Below, piece by piece: positions 53,913 through 64,000 of a DNA stretch of 64,000 nt (the first letter of the stretch is position 1; the number at the start of each line of letters is the position of its first letter). The stretch covers positions 13,419,463 through 13,483,462 of the forward strand of contig NC_036456.1 in assembly GCF_002775205.1 (NCBI RefSeq), in the 5' to 3' direction. The notes under the pieces were generated by a model. That model had not been told where the DNA came from. It worked only from the letters and a program-made list of their open reading frames with translations, and did no database searches. The DNA comes from Xiphophorus maculatus (lineage: Eukaryota > Chordata > Actinopteri > Cyprinodontiformes > Poeciliidae). The position numbers were made by a program, and so were the translations under genes.

Positions 53913-56900
53913 ACGATTCCACAAAATTTGGGACCGTTGGCTGAAAGCAACTGAAGAATCAATTTCAAGATCGCTGGAAAATGTGTCATCAGGAGACCTA
54001 AAGGTCATTCGGCGTACAACCTTTTTCATTTCAGTTGTGCTAACGGTAGTTGTTGCGGTTGTAGAAACTGTTATATATGCTGTGGTTGCGGTTGGAGCAG
54101 CTGATGTTGTGGTTTGGGCAACTGTGGATGTGGTTGGGGAAGCTGTTGTTGTTTGAGCCACAGTAGTTGTGGTTGGAGCAGGTGTTGTTGTGGTTGGAGC
54201 AGCTGTAGTTGTGGTTGGAGCTGCTGTGGTTGTTGTTGGAGCAGCAGTGGTTGTGGTTGGAGCTGCTGTTGCTGTAGTTGGTGCAGCTGTTGTTGTGGTT
54301 GGAGCACCTGTAGTTGTGATTGGGGCTGCTGTTGTTGTGGTCAGAGCTGCTGTAGTTGTAGTTGGCCCACCTGTAGTTGTGGTTGGAGCTTCTATTGTTG
54401 CAGTTGGAGCAGGTGTTGCTGTGGTTGGAGTAGGTGTTGTTGTTGTTGGAGCTGCCGTAGATGTTGTTGGAGCAACAGTGGTTGTGGTTGGAGCCGCTGT
54501 GGTTGTGGTTGGAGCCACTGTGGTTGTGGTTGGAACTTCTGTGGTTGTTGTTGGAGCAGCTGTGGTTGTGGTTGGAGTCACTGTTGTTGTAGTTGGAGCG
54601 ACTGTGGATGTGGCTGGAGATTCTGTGGTTCTGGTTGTAACAGCTGTAGCTGTGGTTGGTGAAGCTGTTGTGGTGGTTGGAGCAGGTGTTGTCGTTGGAG
54701 GTGCTGTAGTTGTTGAAGCAGCAGTGGTTGTGGTTGGAGTCGTCGTGGTTGGAGCTGCTGTAGTTGTTGTTGGAGTAGCAGTGGTTGTGGTTGTTACTGC
54801 TGTGGTTGGACCTGCTGTGGTTGTGGTTGGAGCCTTTGTGGTTGTAGTTGGAACAGCTGTAGTTGTAGTTGGAGCCACTGATCTTGTGGTTGGAGCAGGT
54901 GATGTTGTAATTGGAGCAGCAGTGGTTGTGGTTGGAGCGGCTGTGTTTGTGGTTGGGGTTGGAGCCACAGTGGATGTGGTTGGAGCCACTGTGGTTGAGG
55001 TTAGAGCCTCTGTGGTTGTAGTTGGCGTCGCTGTGGTTGTGGTCGGAGCCACTGTGGTTGTGGTTAGAGCTTCTGAGGTTGTTGTTGGAGCAGCTGTGGT
55101 TGTGGTTGGAGACACTGTTGTTGTGGTTGGAGCAACTGTGGATGTGGTTGGAGCTTCTGTGGTTGTGGTTGTAACAGCTGTAGTTGTGGTTGGTGAAGCT
55201 GTTGTCGTTGGAGGTGCCGTAGTTGTTGAAGCAGCAGTGGTTGTGGTTGGAGTGGATGTGGTTGTGGTTGGAGCCGTCGTGGTTGTGGTTGGAGCCATCG
55301 TGGTTGTGGTTGGAGCTGCCGTAGTTGTTGTTGGAGTAGCAGTAGTTGTGGTTGTTACTGCTGTAGTTGGACCCGCTGTGGTTGTGGTTGGAGCAGCTGT
55401 GGTTGTGGTTGGTGAAGCAGTTGTTGTGGTTGAAGCAGCTGTTGTTGTGGTTGGAGCCTCTGTGGTTGTAGTTGGAACAGCTGTGGTTGTAGTTGGAGCC
55501 ACTGATCTTGTGGTTGGAGCAGGTGATGTTGTTGTTGGAGCAGCAGTGGATGTGGTTGGAGCCACTGTGGTTGTGGTTAGAGCCTCTGTGGTTGTAGTTG
55601 GATCAGCTGTAGTTGTAGTTGGAGCAGCTGTAGTTATGGTTGGAGCAAGTGTAGTTGGAGCCTCTGTGGTTGTGGTTGGAGCCGATGTGGTTCTGGTTGG
55701 GGCCACTGTGGTTGTGGTTGGAGCTTCCATGGTTGTGGTTGGAGTTGTAGTTGGAGCAGTGGTGGTTGTGGTTGGAGCTGTTGTGATTGTAGTTGGAGCC
55801 TCTGTGGTTGTAGTTGGAGCCGCTGTGGTTGTGGTTGTAGCTGCTGTGGTTGTGGTTGGAGCAGCTGTCGTGGTTTGTACTGCTGTGGTTGTGGTTGGAG
55901 CAGATGTGGTTGTTGTTAGAGCTGCTGTGGTTGTGGTTGGAACCACGGTGGTTGTGGTTGGAGCCACAGTGGATGTGGTTGGAGCCACTGTGGTTGTGGT
56001 TGGAGGCTCTGTTGTTGTAGTTGGAGAAGCTGTAGTTGTAGTTGAAGCAGCTTTAGTGTTGGTTGGAGCCCATGTAGTTTGAGCCACTGTGGTTGTGCTT
56101 GGAGCCACAGTGGATGTAGTTAGAGGAACTGTGGTTGTGGTTGGAGCCGATGTTGTTGTAGTTGATCCAGCTGTTGTTGTGGTTGGAGCACCTGTAGTTG
56201 TGGTTGTAGCAGCTGTGGTTGGAGCCTCTGTGGTTGTAGTTTGAGCATCTGTAGTTGTAGTTGGAGCAACAGTGGTTGTGGTTGTAGCCACTGTAGTTGG
56301 AGCCTCTGTGGTTGTAGTTGGAGCATCTTTAGTTGTAGGTGGAGCAGCTGTGGTTGTGGTTAGAGCCACTGTGGTTGGAGAAGCTGTGGTTGCAGTTGGA
56401 GCCGTTGTGGTTGGAGTAACTGTGGTTGTGGTTGGAGCCGTTGTGGTTGTGGTTGGAGCCGCTGTTGTTATAGTTGGAGCAGCTGTTGTTGTGGTTGGAG
56501 CAGCTGTTGTTGTGGTTGGAGCAGCTGTTGTTGTGGTTGGAGCTGCTGTTGTTGTGGATGGAACCGCTGTTGTTGTGGTTGGAGCCGCTGTGGTTGTGGT
56601 TGGAGCCGTTGTGGTTGTGGATGGAGCAGCTGTGGTTGTAGTTGGAGCCGTTGTGGTTGTGGTTGGAGCAACTGTGGTTGTGGTTGGAGCCGTTGTAGTT
56701 GGAGCAGCTGTTGTTGTGGTTGGAGCAGCTGTTGTTGTGGTTGGAGCTGCTGTTGTTGTGGATGGAACCGCTGTTGTTGTGGTTGGATCTGCTGTTGTTG
56801 TGGTTGGAGCCGCTGTGGTTGTGGTTGGAGCAGCTGTTGTTGTGGTTGGAGGCGCTGTGGTTGTGGTTGGAGTAGCTGTAGTTGTAGTTGATGCAGCTGT

Positions 56901-59900
56901 GGTTGGAAAAGTTGTTGTTGTGGTTGGAGCTGCTGTGGTTGTGGTTGTAGCAGCTGCTGTTGTGGTTGTAGCATCTGTGGTTGTGGTTGTAGCAGCTGGG
57001 GATGTGGTTGTAGCAGCTGTGGATGTGGTTGTAGCAGCTGTTGTTGTGGTTGGAGCGGCTGTGTTTGTGGTTGTAGCTGTTGTGGTTGTGGTTGGAGCGG
57101 CTGTGGCTGTGGTCAGAGCAGCTGTTGTTGTGGTCGGAGCTGCTGTGGTTGTGGTTTGAGCCGCTGTTGTTGTGGTTGGAGCCACTGTGGTTGTGGTTGG
57201 AGCTTCTGTGGTTGTTGTTGGAGCAGCTGTGGTTGTGGTTGGAGACACTGTTGTTGTAGTTGGAGCGACTGTGGATGTGGTTCGAGATTCTGTGGTTGTG
57301 GTTGTAACAGCTGTAGCTGTGGTTGGTGAAGCTGTTGTGGTGGTTGGAGCAGGTGTTGTCGTTGGAGGTGCCGCAGTTGTTGAAGCAGCAGTGGTTGTAG
57401 TTGGCGTCGTTGTGGTTGGAGCAGCGGTGGTTGTGGTTGGACCAGCTGTGGTTGTAGTTGGAGCATCTTTAGTTGTAGGTGGAGCAGCTGTGGTTGTGGT
57501 CGGAGCACCTGTGGTGGTGGTTGTAGCCACTGTGGTTGTGGTCGGAGCACCTGTGGTGGTGGTTGGAGCCAATGTGGTTGTGGTTAGAGCCTCTGTGGTT
57601 GTAGTTGGAGCAGCTGTAGTTGTGGTTGAAGCAGGTGTTGTTGTTGTTGGAACTGCCGTAGTTGTTGTTGGAGCAGCTGTGGTTGTGGTTGTGGTTGGAG
57701 ACACTGTTGTTGTAGTTGGGGCGACTGTGGATGTGGTTGGAGCTTCTGTGGTTGTGGTTGTAACAGCTGTAGCTGTGGTTGGTGAAGCTGTTGTTGTGGT
57801 TGGAGCTGCTGTTGTTGTGGATGGAACCGCTGTTGTTGTGGTTGGATCTGCTGTTGTTGTGGTTGGAGCCGCTGTGGTTGTGGTTGGAGCAGCTGTTGTT
57901 GTGGTTGGAGGCGCTGTGGTTGTGGTTGGAGTAGCTGTAGTTGTAGTTGATGCAGCTGTGGTTGTGGTTGGAAAAGTTGTTGTTGTGGTTGGAGCTGCTG
58001 TGGTTGTGGTTGTAGCAGCTGCTGTTGTGGTTGTAGCATCTGTGGTTGTGGTTGTAGCAGCTGGGGATGTGGTTGTAGCAGCTGTGGATGTGGTTGTAGC
58101 AGCTGTTGTTGTGGTTGGAGCGGCTGTGTTTGTGGTTGTAGCTGTTGTGGTTGTGGTTGGAGCGGCTGTGGCTGTGGTCAGAGCAGCTGTTGTTGTGGTC
58201 GGAGCTGCTGTGGTTGTGGTTTGAGCCGCTGTTGTTGTGGTTGGAGCCACTGTGGTTGTGGTTGGAGCTTCTGTGGTTGTTGTTGGAGCAGCTGTGGTTG
58301 TGGTTGGAGACACTGTTGTTGTAGTTGGAGCGACTGTGGATGTGGTTCGAGATTCTGTGGTTGTGGTTGTAACAGCTGTAGCTGTGGTTGGTGAAGCTGT
58401 TGTGGTGGTTGGAGCAGGTGTTGTCGTTGGAGGTGCCGCAGTTGTTGAAGCAGCAGTGGTTGTAGTTGGCGTCGTTGTGGTTGGAGCAGCGGTGGTTGTG
58501 GTTGGACCAGCTGTGGTTGTAGTTGGAGCATCTTTAGTTGTAGGTGGAGCAGCTGTGGTTGTGGTCGGAGCACCTGTGGTGGTGGTTGTAGCCACTGTGG
58601 TTGTGGTCGGAGCACCTGTGGTGGTGGTTGGAGCCAATGTGGTTGTGGTTAGAGCCTCTGTGGTTGTAGTTGGAGCAGCTGTAGTTGTGGTTGAAGCAGG
58701 TGTTGTTGTTGTTGGAACTGCCGTAGTTGTTGTTGGAGCAGCTGTGGTTGTGGTTGTGGTTGGAGACACTGTTGTTGTAGTTGGGGCGACTGTGGATGTG
58801 GTTGGAGCTTCTGTGGTTGTGGTTGTAACAGCTGTAGCTGTGGTTGGTGAAGCTGTTGTGGTGTTTGGAGCAGGTGTTGTCGTTGGAGGTGCCGTAGTTG
58901 TTGAAGCAGCAGTGGTTGTGGTTGGAGTGGCTGTGGTTGTGGTTGGAGCCGTCGTGGTTGTGGTTGGAGCTGCCGTAGTTGTTCTTTGAGTAGCAGTGGT
59001 TGTGGTTGTTACTGCTGTGGTTGGACCTGCTGTGGTTGTGGTTGAAGCAGCTGTTGTTGTGGTTGGAGCCTCTGTGGTTGTAGTTGGAAAAGCTGTAGTT
59101 GTAGTTGGGGCCACTGATCTTGTGGTTGGAGCAGGTGATGTTGTTGTTGGAGCAGCAGTGGTTGTGGATGGAGCGGCTGTGGTTGTGGTTGGGGTTGGAG
59201 CCACAGTGGATGTGGTTGGAGCCACTGTGGTTGTGGTTAGAGCCTCTGTGGTTGTAGTTGGAGCAGCTGTAGTTGTAGTTGGAGCAGCTGTAGTTATGGT
59301 TGGAGCAAGTGTAGTTGGAGCCTCTGTGGTTGTAGTTGGAGCAGCTGTGGTTGTGGTTTGGGCAGCTGTGGTTGTTGTTGGAGCAGCTGTGGTTGTGGTT
59401 GTGGTTGGAGACACTGTTGTTGTAGTTGGGGCGACTGTGGATGTGGTTGGAGCTTCTGTGGTTGTGGTTGTAACAGCTGTAGCTGTGGTTGGTGAAGCTG
59501 TTGTGGTGTTTGGAGCAGGTGTTGTCGTTGGAGGTGCCGTAGTTGTTGAAGCAGCAGTGGTTGTGGTTGGAGTGGCTGTGGTTGTGGTTGGAGCTGCCGT
59601 AGTTGTTCTTTGAGTAGCAGTGGTTGTGGTTGTTACTGCTGTGGTTGGACCTGCTGTGGTTGTGGTTGAAGCAGCTGTTGTTGTGGTTGGAGCCTCTGTG
59701 GTTGTAGTTGGAAAAGCTGTAGTTGTAGTTGGGGCCACTGATCTTGTGGTTGGAGCAGGTGATGTTGTTGGAGCAGCAGTGGTTGTGGATGGAGCGGCTG
59801 TGGTTGTGGTTGGAGCCGCTGTGGATGTAGTTGGAGGAACTGTGGTTGTGGCTGGAGCCGATGTGGTTGTAGTTGATCCAGCTGTTGTTGTGGTTGGAGC

Positions 59901-62491
59901 AGCTGTGGTTGTGGTCGGAGCACCTGTGGTGGTGGTTGTAGCCACTGTGGTTGTGGTCGGAGCACGTGTGGTGGTGGTTAGAGCCTCTGTGGTTGTAGTT
60001 GGAGCAGCTGTAGTTGTGGTTGAAGCAGGTGTTGTTGTTGTTGAAACTGCCGTAGTTGTTGTTGGAGCAGCTGTGGTTGTGGTTGTGGTTGGAGACACTG
60101 TTGTTGTAGTTGGAGCGACTGTGGATGTGGTTGGAGCTTCTGTGGTTGTGGTTGTAACAGCTGTCGCTGTGGTTGGTGAAGCTGTTGTGGTGGTTGGAGC
60201 AGGTGTTGTCGTTGGAGGTGCCGTAGTTGTTGAAGCAGCAGTGGTTGTGGTTGGAGTGGCTGTGGTTGTGGTTGGAGCCGTCGTGGTTGTGGTTGGAGCT
60301 GCCGTAGTTGTTGTTTGAGTAGCAGTGGTTGTGGTTGTTACTGCTGTGGTTGGACCTGCTGTGGTTGTGGTTGAAGCAGCTGTTGTTGTGGTTGGAGCCT
60401 CTGTGGTTGTAGTTGGAACAACTGTAGTTGTAGTTGGGGCCACTGATCTTGTGGTTGGAGCAGGTGATGTTGTTGGAGCAGCAGTGGTTGTGGATGGAGC
60501 GGCTGTGGTTGTGGTTGGGGTTGGAGCCACAGTGGATGTGGTTGGAGCCACTGTGGTTGTGGTTAGAGCCTCTGTGGTTGTAGTTGGAGCAGCTGTAGTT
60601 GTAGTTGGAGCAGCTGTAGTTATGGTTGGAGCAAGTGTAGTTGGAGCCTCTGTGGTTGTAGTTGGAGCAGCTGTGGTTGTGGTTTGGGCAGCTGTGGTTG
60701 TTGTTGGAGCAGCTGTTGTTGTGGTCGGAGCCTCTGAGGTTGTTGTAGGAGAATCTGTGGTTGTTGTTGGAGCAGCTGTGGTTGTGGTTGGAGCTGTTGT
60801 GGTAGTGGTTGGAGCTTCTGGGGTTGTGGCTGGAGCAACTGTAGTTGTAGTTGGAGTAGCTGTCACTGTGGTTGGAGCCACTGTGGTTGTCGTTGGAGCA
60901 GTTGTGGTTGTGGTTGGAGCAGCTGTGGTTGTGGTTGGAGCCGCTGTGGATGTAGTTGGAGGAACTGTGGTTGTGGCTGGAGCCGATGTGGTTGTAGTTG
61001 ATCCATCTGTTGTTGTGGTTGGAGCCCTTGTGGTTGTGGTTGGAGCAGCTGTGGTTGTGGTTGGAGCCTCTGTGATTGTAGTTTGAGCATCTGTAGTGGT
61101 AGTTGTAGCAGCAGTGGTTGTGGTTGTAGCCACTGTAGTTGGAGCCTCTGTGGTTGTGGTTGGAGCATCTTTAGTTGTAGGTGGAGCAGCTGTGGTTGTG
61201 GTCGGAGCACCTGTGGTGGTGGTTGTAGCCACTGTGGTTGTGGTCGGAGCACCTGTGGTGGTGGTTAGAGCCTCTGTGGTTGTAGTTGGAGCAGCTGTAG
61301 TTGTGGTTGAAGCAGGTGTTGTTGTTGTTGAAACTGCCGTAGTTGTTATTGGAGCAGCTGTGGTTGTGGTTGTGGTTGGAGACACTGTTGTTGTAGTTGG
61401 AGCGACTGTGGATGTGGTTGGAGCTTCTGTGGTTGTGGTTGTAACAGCTGTCGCTGTGGTTGGTGAAGCTGTTGTGGTGGTTGGAGCAGGTGTTGTCGTT
61501 GGAGGTGCCTTAGTTGTTGAAGCAGCAGTGGTTGTGGTTGGAGTGGCTGTGGTTGGAGCCGTCGTGGTTGTGGTTGGAGCTGCCGTAGTTGTTGTTTGAG
61601 TAGCAGTGGTTGTGGTTGTTACTGCTGTGGTTGGACCTGCTGTGGTTGTGGTTGAAGCAGCTGTTGTTGTGGTTGGAGCCTCTGTTGTTGTAGTTGGAAC
61701 AACTGTAGTTGTAGTTGGGGCCACTGATCTTGTGGTTGGAGCAGGTGATGTTGTTGTTGGAGCAGCAGTGGTTGTGGATGGAGCGGCTGTGGTTGTGGTT
61801 GGGGTTGGAGCCACAGTGGATGTTGTTGGAGCCACTGTGGTTGTGGTAAGAGCCTCTGTGGTTGTAGTTGGAGCAGCTGTAGTTGTAGTTGGAGCAGCTG
61901 TAGTTATGGTTGGAGCAAGTGTAGTTGGAGCCTCTGTGGTTGTAGTTGGAGCAGCTGTGGTTGTGGTTTGGGCAGCTGTGGTTGTTGTTGGAGCAGCTGT
62001 GGTTGTGGTTGGAACTGTTGTGGTAGTGGTTGGAGCTTCTGTGGTTGTGGCTGGAGCACCTGTAGTTGTAGTTGGAGTAGCTGTCACTGTGGTTGGAGCA
62101 GTTGTGGTTGTGGTTGGAGCAGCTGTGGTTGTGGTTGGAGCCGCTGTGGATGTAGTTGGAGGAACTGTGGTTGTGGTTGGAGCCGATGTGGTTGTAGTTG
62201 ATCCAGCTGTTGTTGTGGTTGGAGCCCCTGTGGTTGTGGTTGGAGCAGCTGTGGTTGTGGTTGGAGCATCTGTAGTGGTAGTTGGAGCAGCAGTGGTTGT
62301 GGTTGGAGCCACTGTAGTTGGAGCCTCTGTGGTTGTAGATGGAGTAGCTTCAGTTGTCGTTGCAGTCGCTGTGGTTGCGGCTGGAGCCGATGTGGTTGTA
62401 GTTGGAGAAGCTGTGGTTGTAGATGGAGCTGCTGTGGTTGTGGTTGGAGACACTGTGGTTGTAGTTGGATCTGCTGTGGTTGTTGTATGTG
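53913..62491 (-). CDS. Exon D: 8.6-kb Thr-rich mucin exon plus start of SEA-2
   Basis: 8,579 nt, two bases plus 2,859 codons, open throughout. It starts A-H-T-T-T-T-A-D-P after acceptor AATATAACAG; a second acceptor 18 nt inside (CACAG, giving A-D-P) would also keep the frame. The body is heptads of the AAPTTTT type, here with many E, V, G and S variants (TTTTEAP, TTTTVAP, TTTTGAP) and fewer IPS units than exons J and M. There is no cysteine and charge is very low. The last 39 residues, from MKKVVRRMTFRSPDDTF to ILWNR, start SEA-2. Donor GTAAGT, phase 0. The role is a dense O-glycan carrier. The composition differs from exons G, J and M, so this array has a separate expansion history. Confidence 0.92.
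56730..58850 (-). repeat. Tandem duplication of ~1.06 kb inside exon D
   Basis: The block around 56.73-57.78 kb is repeated nearly base for base about 1,065 bp further on (57113-57550 matches 58178-58615). Small length differences of a few bases occur at one end. Related blocks recur at shorter spacings up to about 61.6 kb. It preserves the Thr reading frame. Confidence 0.8.
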
Positions 62492-62611
62492 CTGTTATAT
62501 TTATTGTATTTACCAAATGTGCACAGCATAGAAGAACTAAAAAAGAATTCCGTTCTTCTAAGCTGTTCTCAACATACTCTCAATTTTCTTAAATTAGTTT
62601 ATTCCTCTTAC

Positions 62612-62760
62612 CTGGGTCACTAATAGCAACCGTGTCTGCTAGTACGTTGAATTCCCTGATGTTTGGAGCCTCATTAACCAAAATGTCTTTAATTAGTGTA
62701 TCATTAGGAGAAGATGATGACTGAAATTCAAGGTCCACAGAGTTGATAATTGATCCAGCC
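62612..62760 (-). CDS. Exon C: SEA-1 C-terminal segment with G-S site (149 nt)
   Basis: Begins in phase 2 and ends in phase 1, acceptor ATTTGCAG and donor GTAAGAG. The translation starts RAGSIINSVDLEF and continues through a helix (IKDILVNEAPNIREF). GSII sits where SEA domains carry the self-cleavage G-S (MUC1 type GSVVV). The third hydrophobic residue is replaced by N, so cleavage is possible but unproven. The sequon N-I-T found in the related exons is N-I-R here, so this N-glycosylation site is missing. It has exactly the 149-nt length of exons F, I and L but is clearly more divergent in sequence. Confidence 0.9.
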
Positions 62761-62849
62761 CTGCAAATGTATGAGCATAATTAGTTATTGTCTACAAGTG
62801 CCTTCCTACAAAAGTTTATAATTTCTTGAGCAAACTACAAAGAAATTAC

Positions 62850-62911
62850 CTGAATCTCATGGCTCCAGTCTTTTGGAATGAGGGGAAAGCTCTTCTGAAA
62901 AGTGGGTCAAG
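62850..62911 (-). CDS. Exon B: SEA-1 middle segment (62 nt)
   Basis: Encodes LDPLFRRAFPSFQKTGAMRF plus two bases of an Arg codon. Acceptor ACGTAG, donor GTAATT. It enters in phase 0 and leaves in phase 2. It aligns with LHPLYKQAF in the 62-nt exons of SEA-2 to SEA-4: same length, same phase, same L-x-P-L-[YF]-[KR]-x-A-F start. In SEA domains this segment holds the end of the first helix and the strand leading to the cleavage loop. The exon is too short to be found by length alone; phase agreement on both sides and the paralogues support it. Confidence 0.9.
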
Positions 62912-63304
62912 CTACGTGGAGAAAATAAGAATGTTAAGTGTACAATTTTAAAAAATGTTTTTCTGGATATCACTAGATATAAACATTATTACAATTAATA
63001 TATTTTGTTGTATTGATTTCAATAGAAATTCTACATACTCCTCTAAATGAAAAAGAATGAAAGTATATGTTGTGATGTTTGAGGAAAATTAAGACTACAT
63101 TCTAGGTAAGCAATACATTTTATAATATTTATAAGATACATATGTATTTTTTAAATTTAGAATAAAACTTAACTCACATCTTCAAGTTGAAGAGATACAC
63201 AAAATATTTATATTCATATAAAAAGATATTAATTTATGAAGCAGAATTCATTTTTATAAAAATTACAATGAACACTGTTTTGGAAGTAAGAAATGTAAAC
63301 ATAC
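62912..63304 (-). other. Intron between exons A and B (393 nt)
   Basis: AT-rich intron interrupting SEA-1. The donor is GTATGT and the acceptor CTCCACGTAG. I see no gene, RNA or recognisable transposon in it. It is unlike the introns at the same place in SEA-3 and SEA-4, so SEA-1 is an older branch of the module family. Confidence 0.75.
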
Positions 63305-64000
63305 TCGATTCATTATATGTCCAGAGCGTGTTTGGAATCCTGATGATGATGGGTCTCCCAAATCAGAGGTGAATACTTCATCAGACTTAAAAGTCAGTTG
63401 TTTTATTAATGCTGGAGCTGCTACAGTTGTGGTTGCAGCGGCTGTGGTTGTGGTTGGAGCCGCTGTGGTTGTGGTTGGAGAAGCTGTGGTTGTAGTTGGA
63501 GCTGCTGTTGTTGTGGTTGGAGCTGCTGTTGTTGTGGTTGGAGCAACTGTTGTTGTGGTTGGAGCTGCTGTGGTTGTGGTCGGAGCATCGCTGGTTGTGG
63601 TTGGAGCCGCTGTTGTTGTGGTTGTAGCTGTTGTTGTTGTGGTTGGAGCCGCTGTTGTTGTGGTTGGAGCCATTGTGGTTGTGGTTGGAGCAGCTGTGGT
63701 TGTGATTGGAGCTGTTGTGGTTGTGGTTGGAGCAGCTGTTGTTGTGGTTGTCGTTGGGGCAGCTGTTGTCGTGGTTGGAGCAGCTGTTGTTGTGGTTGGA
63801 GCCGCTGTGGTTGTGGTTGGAGCCGCTGTGGTTGTGGTTGGAGCAGCTGTGGTTGTAGTTGGAGCCGTTGTGGTTGTGGTTGGAGCAGTTGTTGTTGTGG
63901 TTGGAGCAGCTGTGGTTGTGGTTGGAGCCGCTGTTGTTGTGGTTACAGCTGTTGTGGTTGGAGCGCCTGTTGTTGTGGTTGGAAAAGTTGTTGTTGTGGT
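63305..64000 (-). CDS. Exon A (partial): Thr-rich mucin repeats plus start of SEA-1
   Basis: The exon enters from beyond position 64000; I see no acceptor before the edge and no in-frame stop. About 190 residues are heptads such as AAPTTTT, with TVAPTTT and TSDAPTT variants. The last ~38 residues are non-repetitive, run from APALIKQLTFKS and DLGDPSSSG to the end IMNR, and match the first strand and helix of a SEA domain (hydrophobic-x-F, S, F, then a helix). The exon ends in phase 0 at a GTATGT donor just below 63305, at the same place relative to the SEA domain as in the other giant exons. It is probably only the 3' tail of another very long Thr-rich exon. Confidence 0.87.

Larger units (their letters stand above)
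1..64000 (-). other. Giant SEA-domain mucin gene, internal part (both ends outside the window)
   Basis: Sixteen exons on the minus strand join in one frame across the window. Exon phases run 1-0, 0-2, 2-1 without exception, and all introns start GT and end AG. The coding part is about 59,950 nt (about 94% of the window), roughly 19,980 codons, with no plausible initiator, signal peptide, stop or polyadenylation site. Thr-rich heptad exons alternate with SEA domains. SEA domains are ~120-residue extracellular folds common in membrane mucins such as MUC1, MUC16 and MUC3/17, and many self-cleave at G-S. Alternating very long Thr/Ser/Pro exons with SEA modules resembles MUC16 in general plan, but orthology cannot be judged here. 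The product is presumably secreted or tethered on an epithelial surface. An alternative is two or more adjacent genes, but no gene end is visible between the modules. Confidence 0.85.

Noticed and set aside
1211-62491. Plain non-coding GTT/GTG microsatellite
   Set aside because: The Thr frame is open over five exons with correct splice sites and phases, and indels are multiples of 3, which indicates coding constraint.
1-64000. Antifreeze glycoprotein gene (Thr-Ala-Ala repeats) or silk/glue protein
   Set aside because: The heptad has four Thr and a Pro, and the SEA domains are diagnostic of a mucin; antifreeze glycoproteins lack them.
1-64000. CRISPR array, tRNA, rRNA, bacterial promoters or operons
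   Set aside because: The repeats are contiguous coding minisatellites without spacers; no cloverleaf or rRNA-like sequence was seen, and the DNA is eukaryotic.

Overview
The window looks like vertebrate nuclear DNA, most likely from a ray-finned fish. The reasons are short GT-AG introns (81-146 nt for most), AT-rich intron sequence, decayed hAT-type transposon ends in one intron, and an animal-only architecture of Thr/Pro/Ser-rich mucin domains alternating with SEA domains. The species call is an inference; no single base proves it.

Essentially the whole window is the inside of ONE gene on the minus strand, read from 64000 down to 1. Using reading frame, splice signals and phase I placed 16 exons, labelled A (highest coordinate) to P (lowest). 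They hold about 59,950 coding bases of 64,000, roughly 19,980 codons. I see no start codon with a signal peptide, no terminal stop and no poly(A) signal that belongs to it, so both gene ends lie outside. Five giant Thr-rich exons dominate: A (>=696 nt, cut by the window edge), D (8,579 nt), G (5,366 nt), J (14,054 nt) and M (29,807 nt). Each is built from thousands of 21-bp units (APTTTTA-type heptads). Each giant exon ends, at its 3' end, with the first ~35-40 residues of a SEA domain. That domain is completed by a tiny exon (62 or 65 nt) and a second small exon (149 or 194 nt), after which the next Thr-rich exon starts.

Layout on the plus-strand coordinate: 63305-64000 Thr-rich + SEA-1 start; 62612-62911 rest of SEA-1; 53913-62491 Thr-rich + SEA-2 start; 52359-52653 rest of SEA-2, after a 1.26-kb intron carrying old hAT-like debris and a 40-bp palindrome; 46847-52212 Thr-rich + SEA-3 start; 46076-46370 rest of SEA-3; 31906-45959 Thr-rich + SEA-4 start; 31134-31428 rest of SEA-4; 1211-31017 Thr-rich + SEA-5 start; 755-1094 rest of the divergent SEA-5; 315-661 short Thr-rich piece + SEA-6 start; 1-314 intron. 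Every splice phase agrees (0, 2, 1, 0, 2, 1 ...), so each SEA + Thr-rich cassette can be duplicated without breaking the frame.

The product would be a cysteine-free, very heavily O-glycosylated giant mucin. Micrometre-scale Thr-rich rods would be joined by SEA domains, four of which keep a G-S at the usual self-cleavage position. Inside the big exons the repeats have higher-order structure, including two ~9.7-kb blocks that are almost identical (8.79-18.53 kb and 18.66-28.40 kb). Very long open frames on the opposite strand and in the other frames are by-products of the repeat, not genes.
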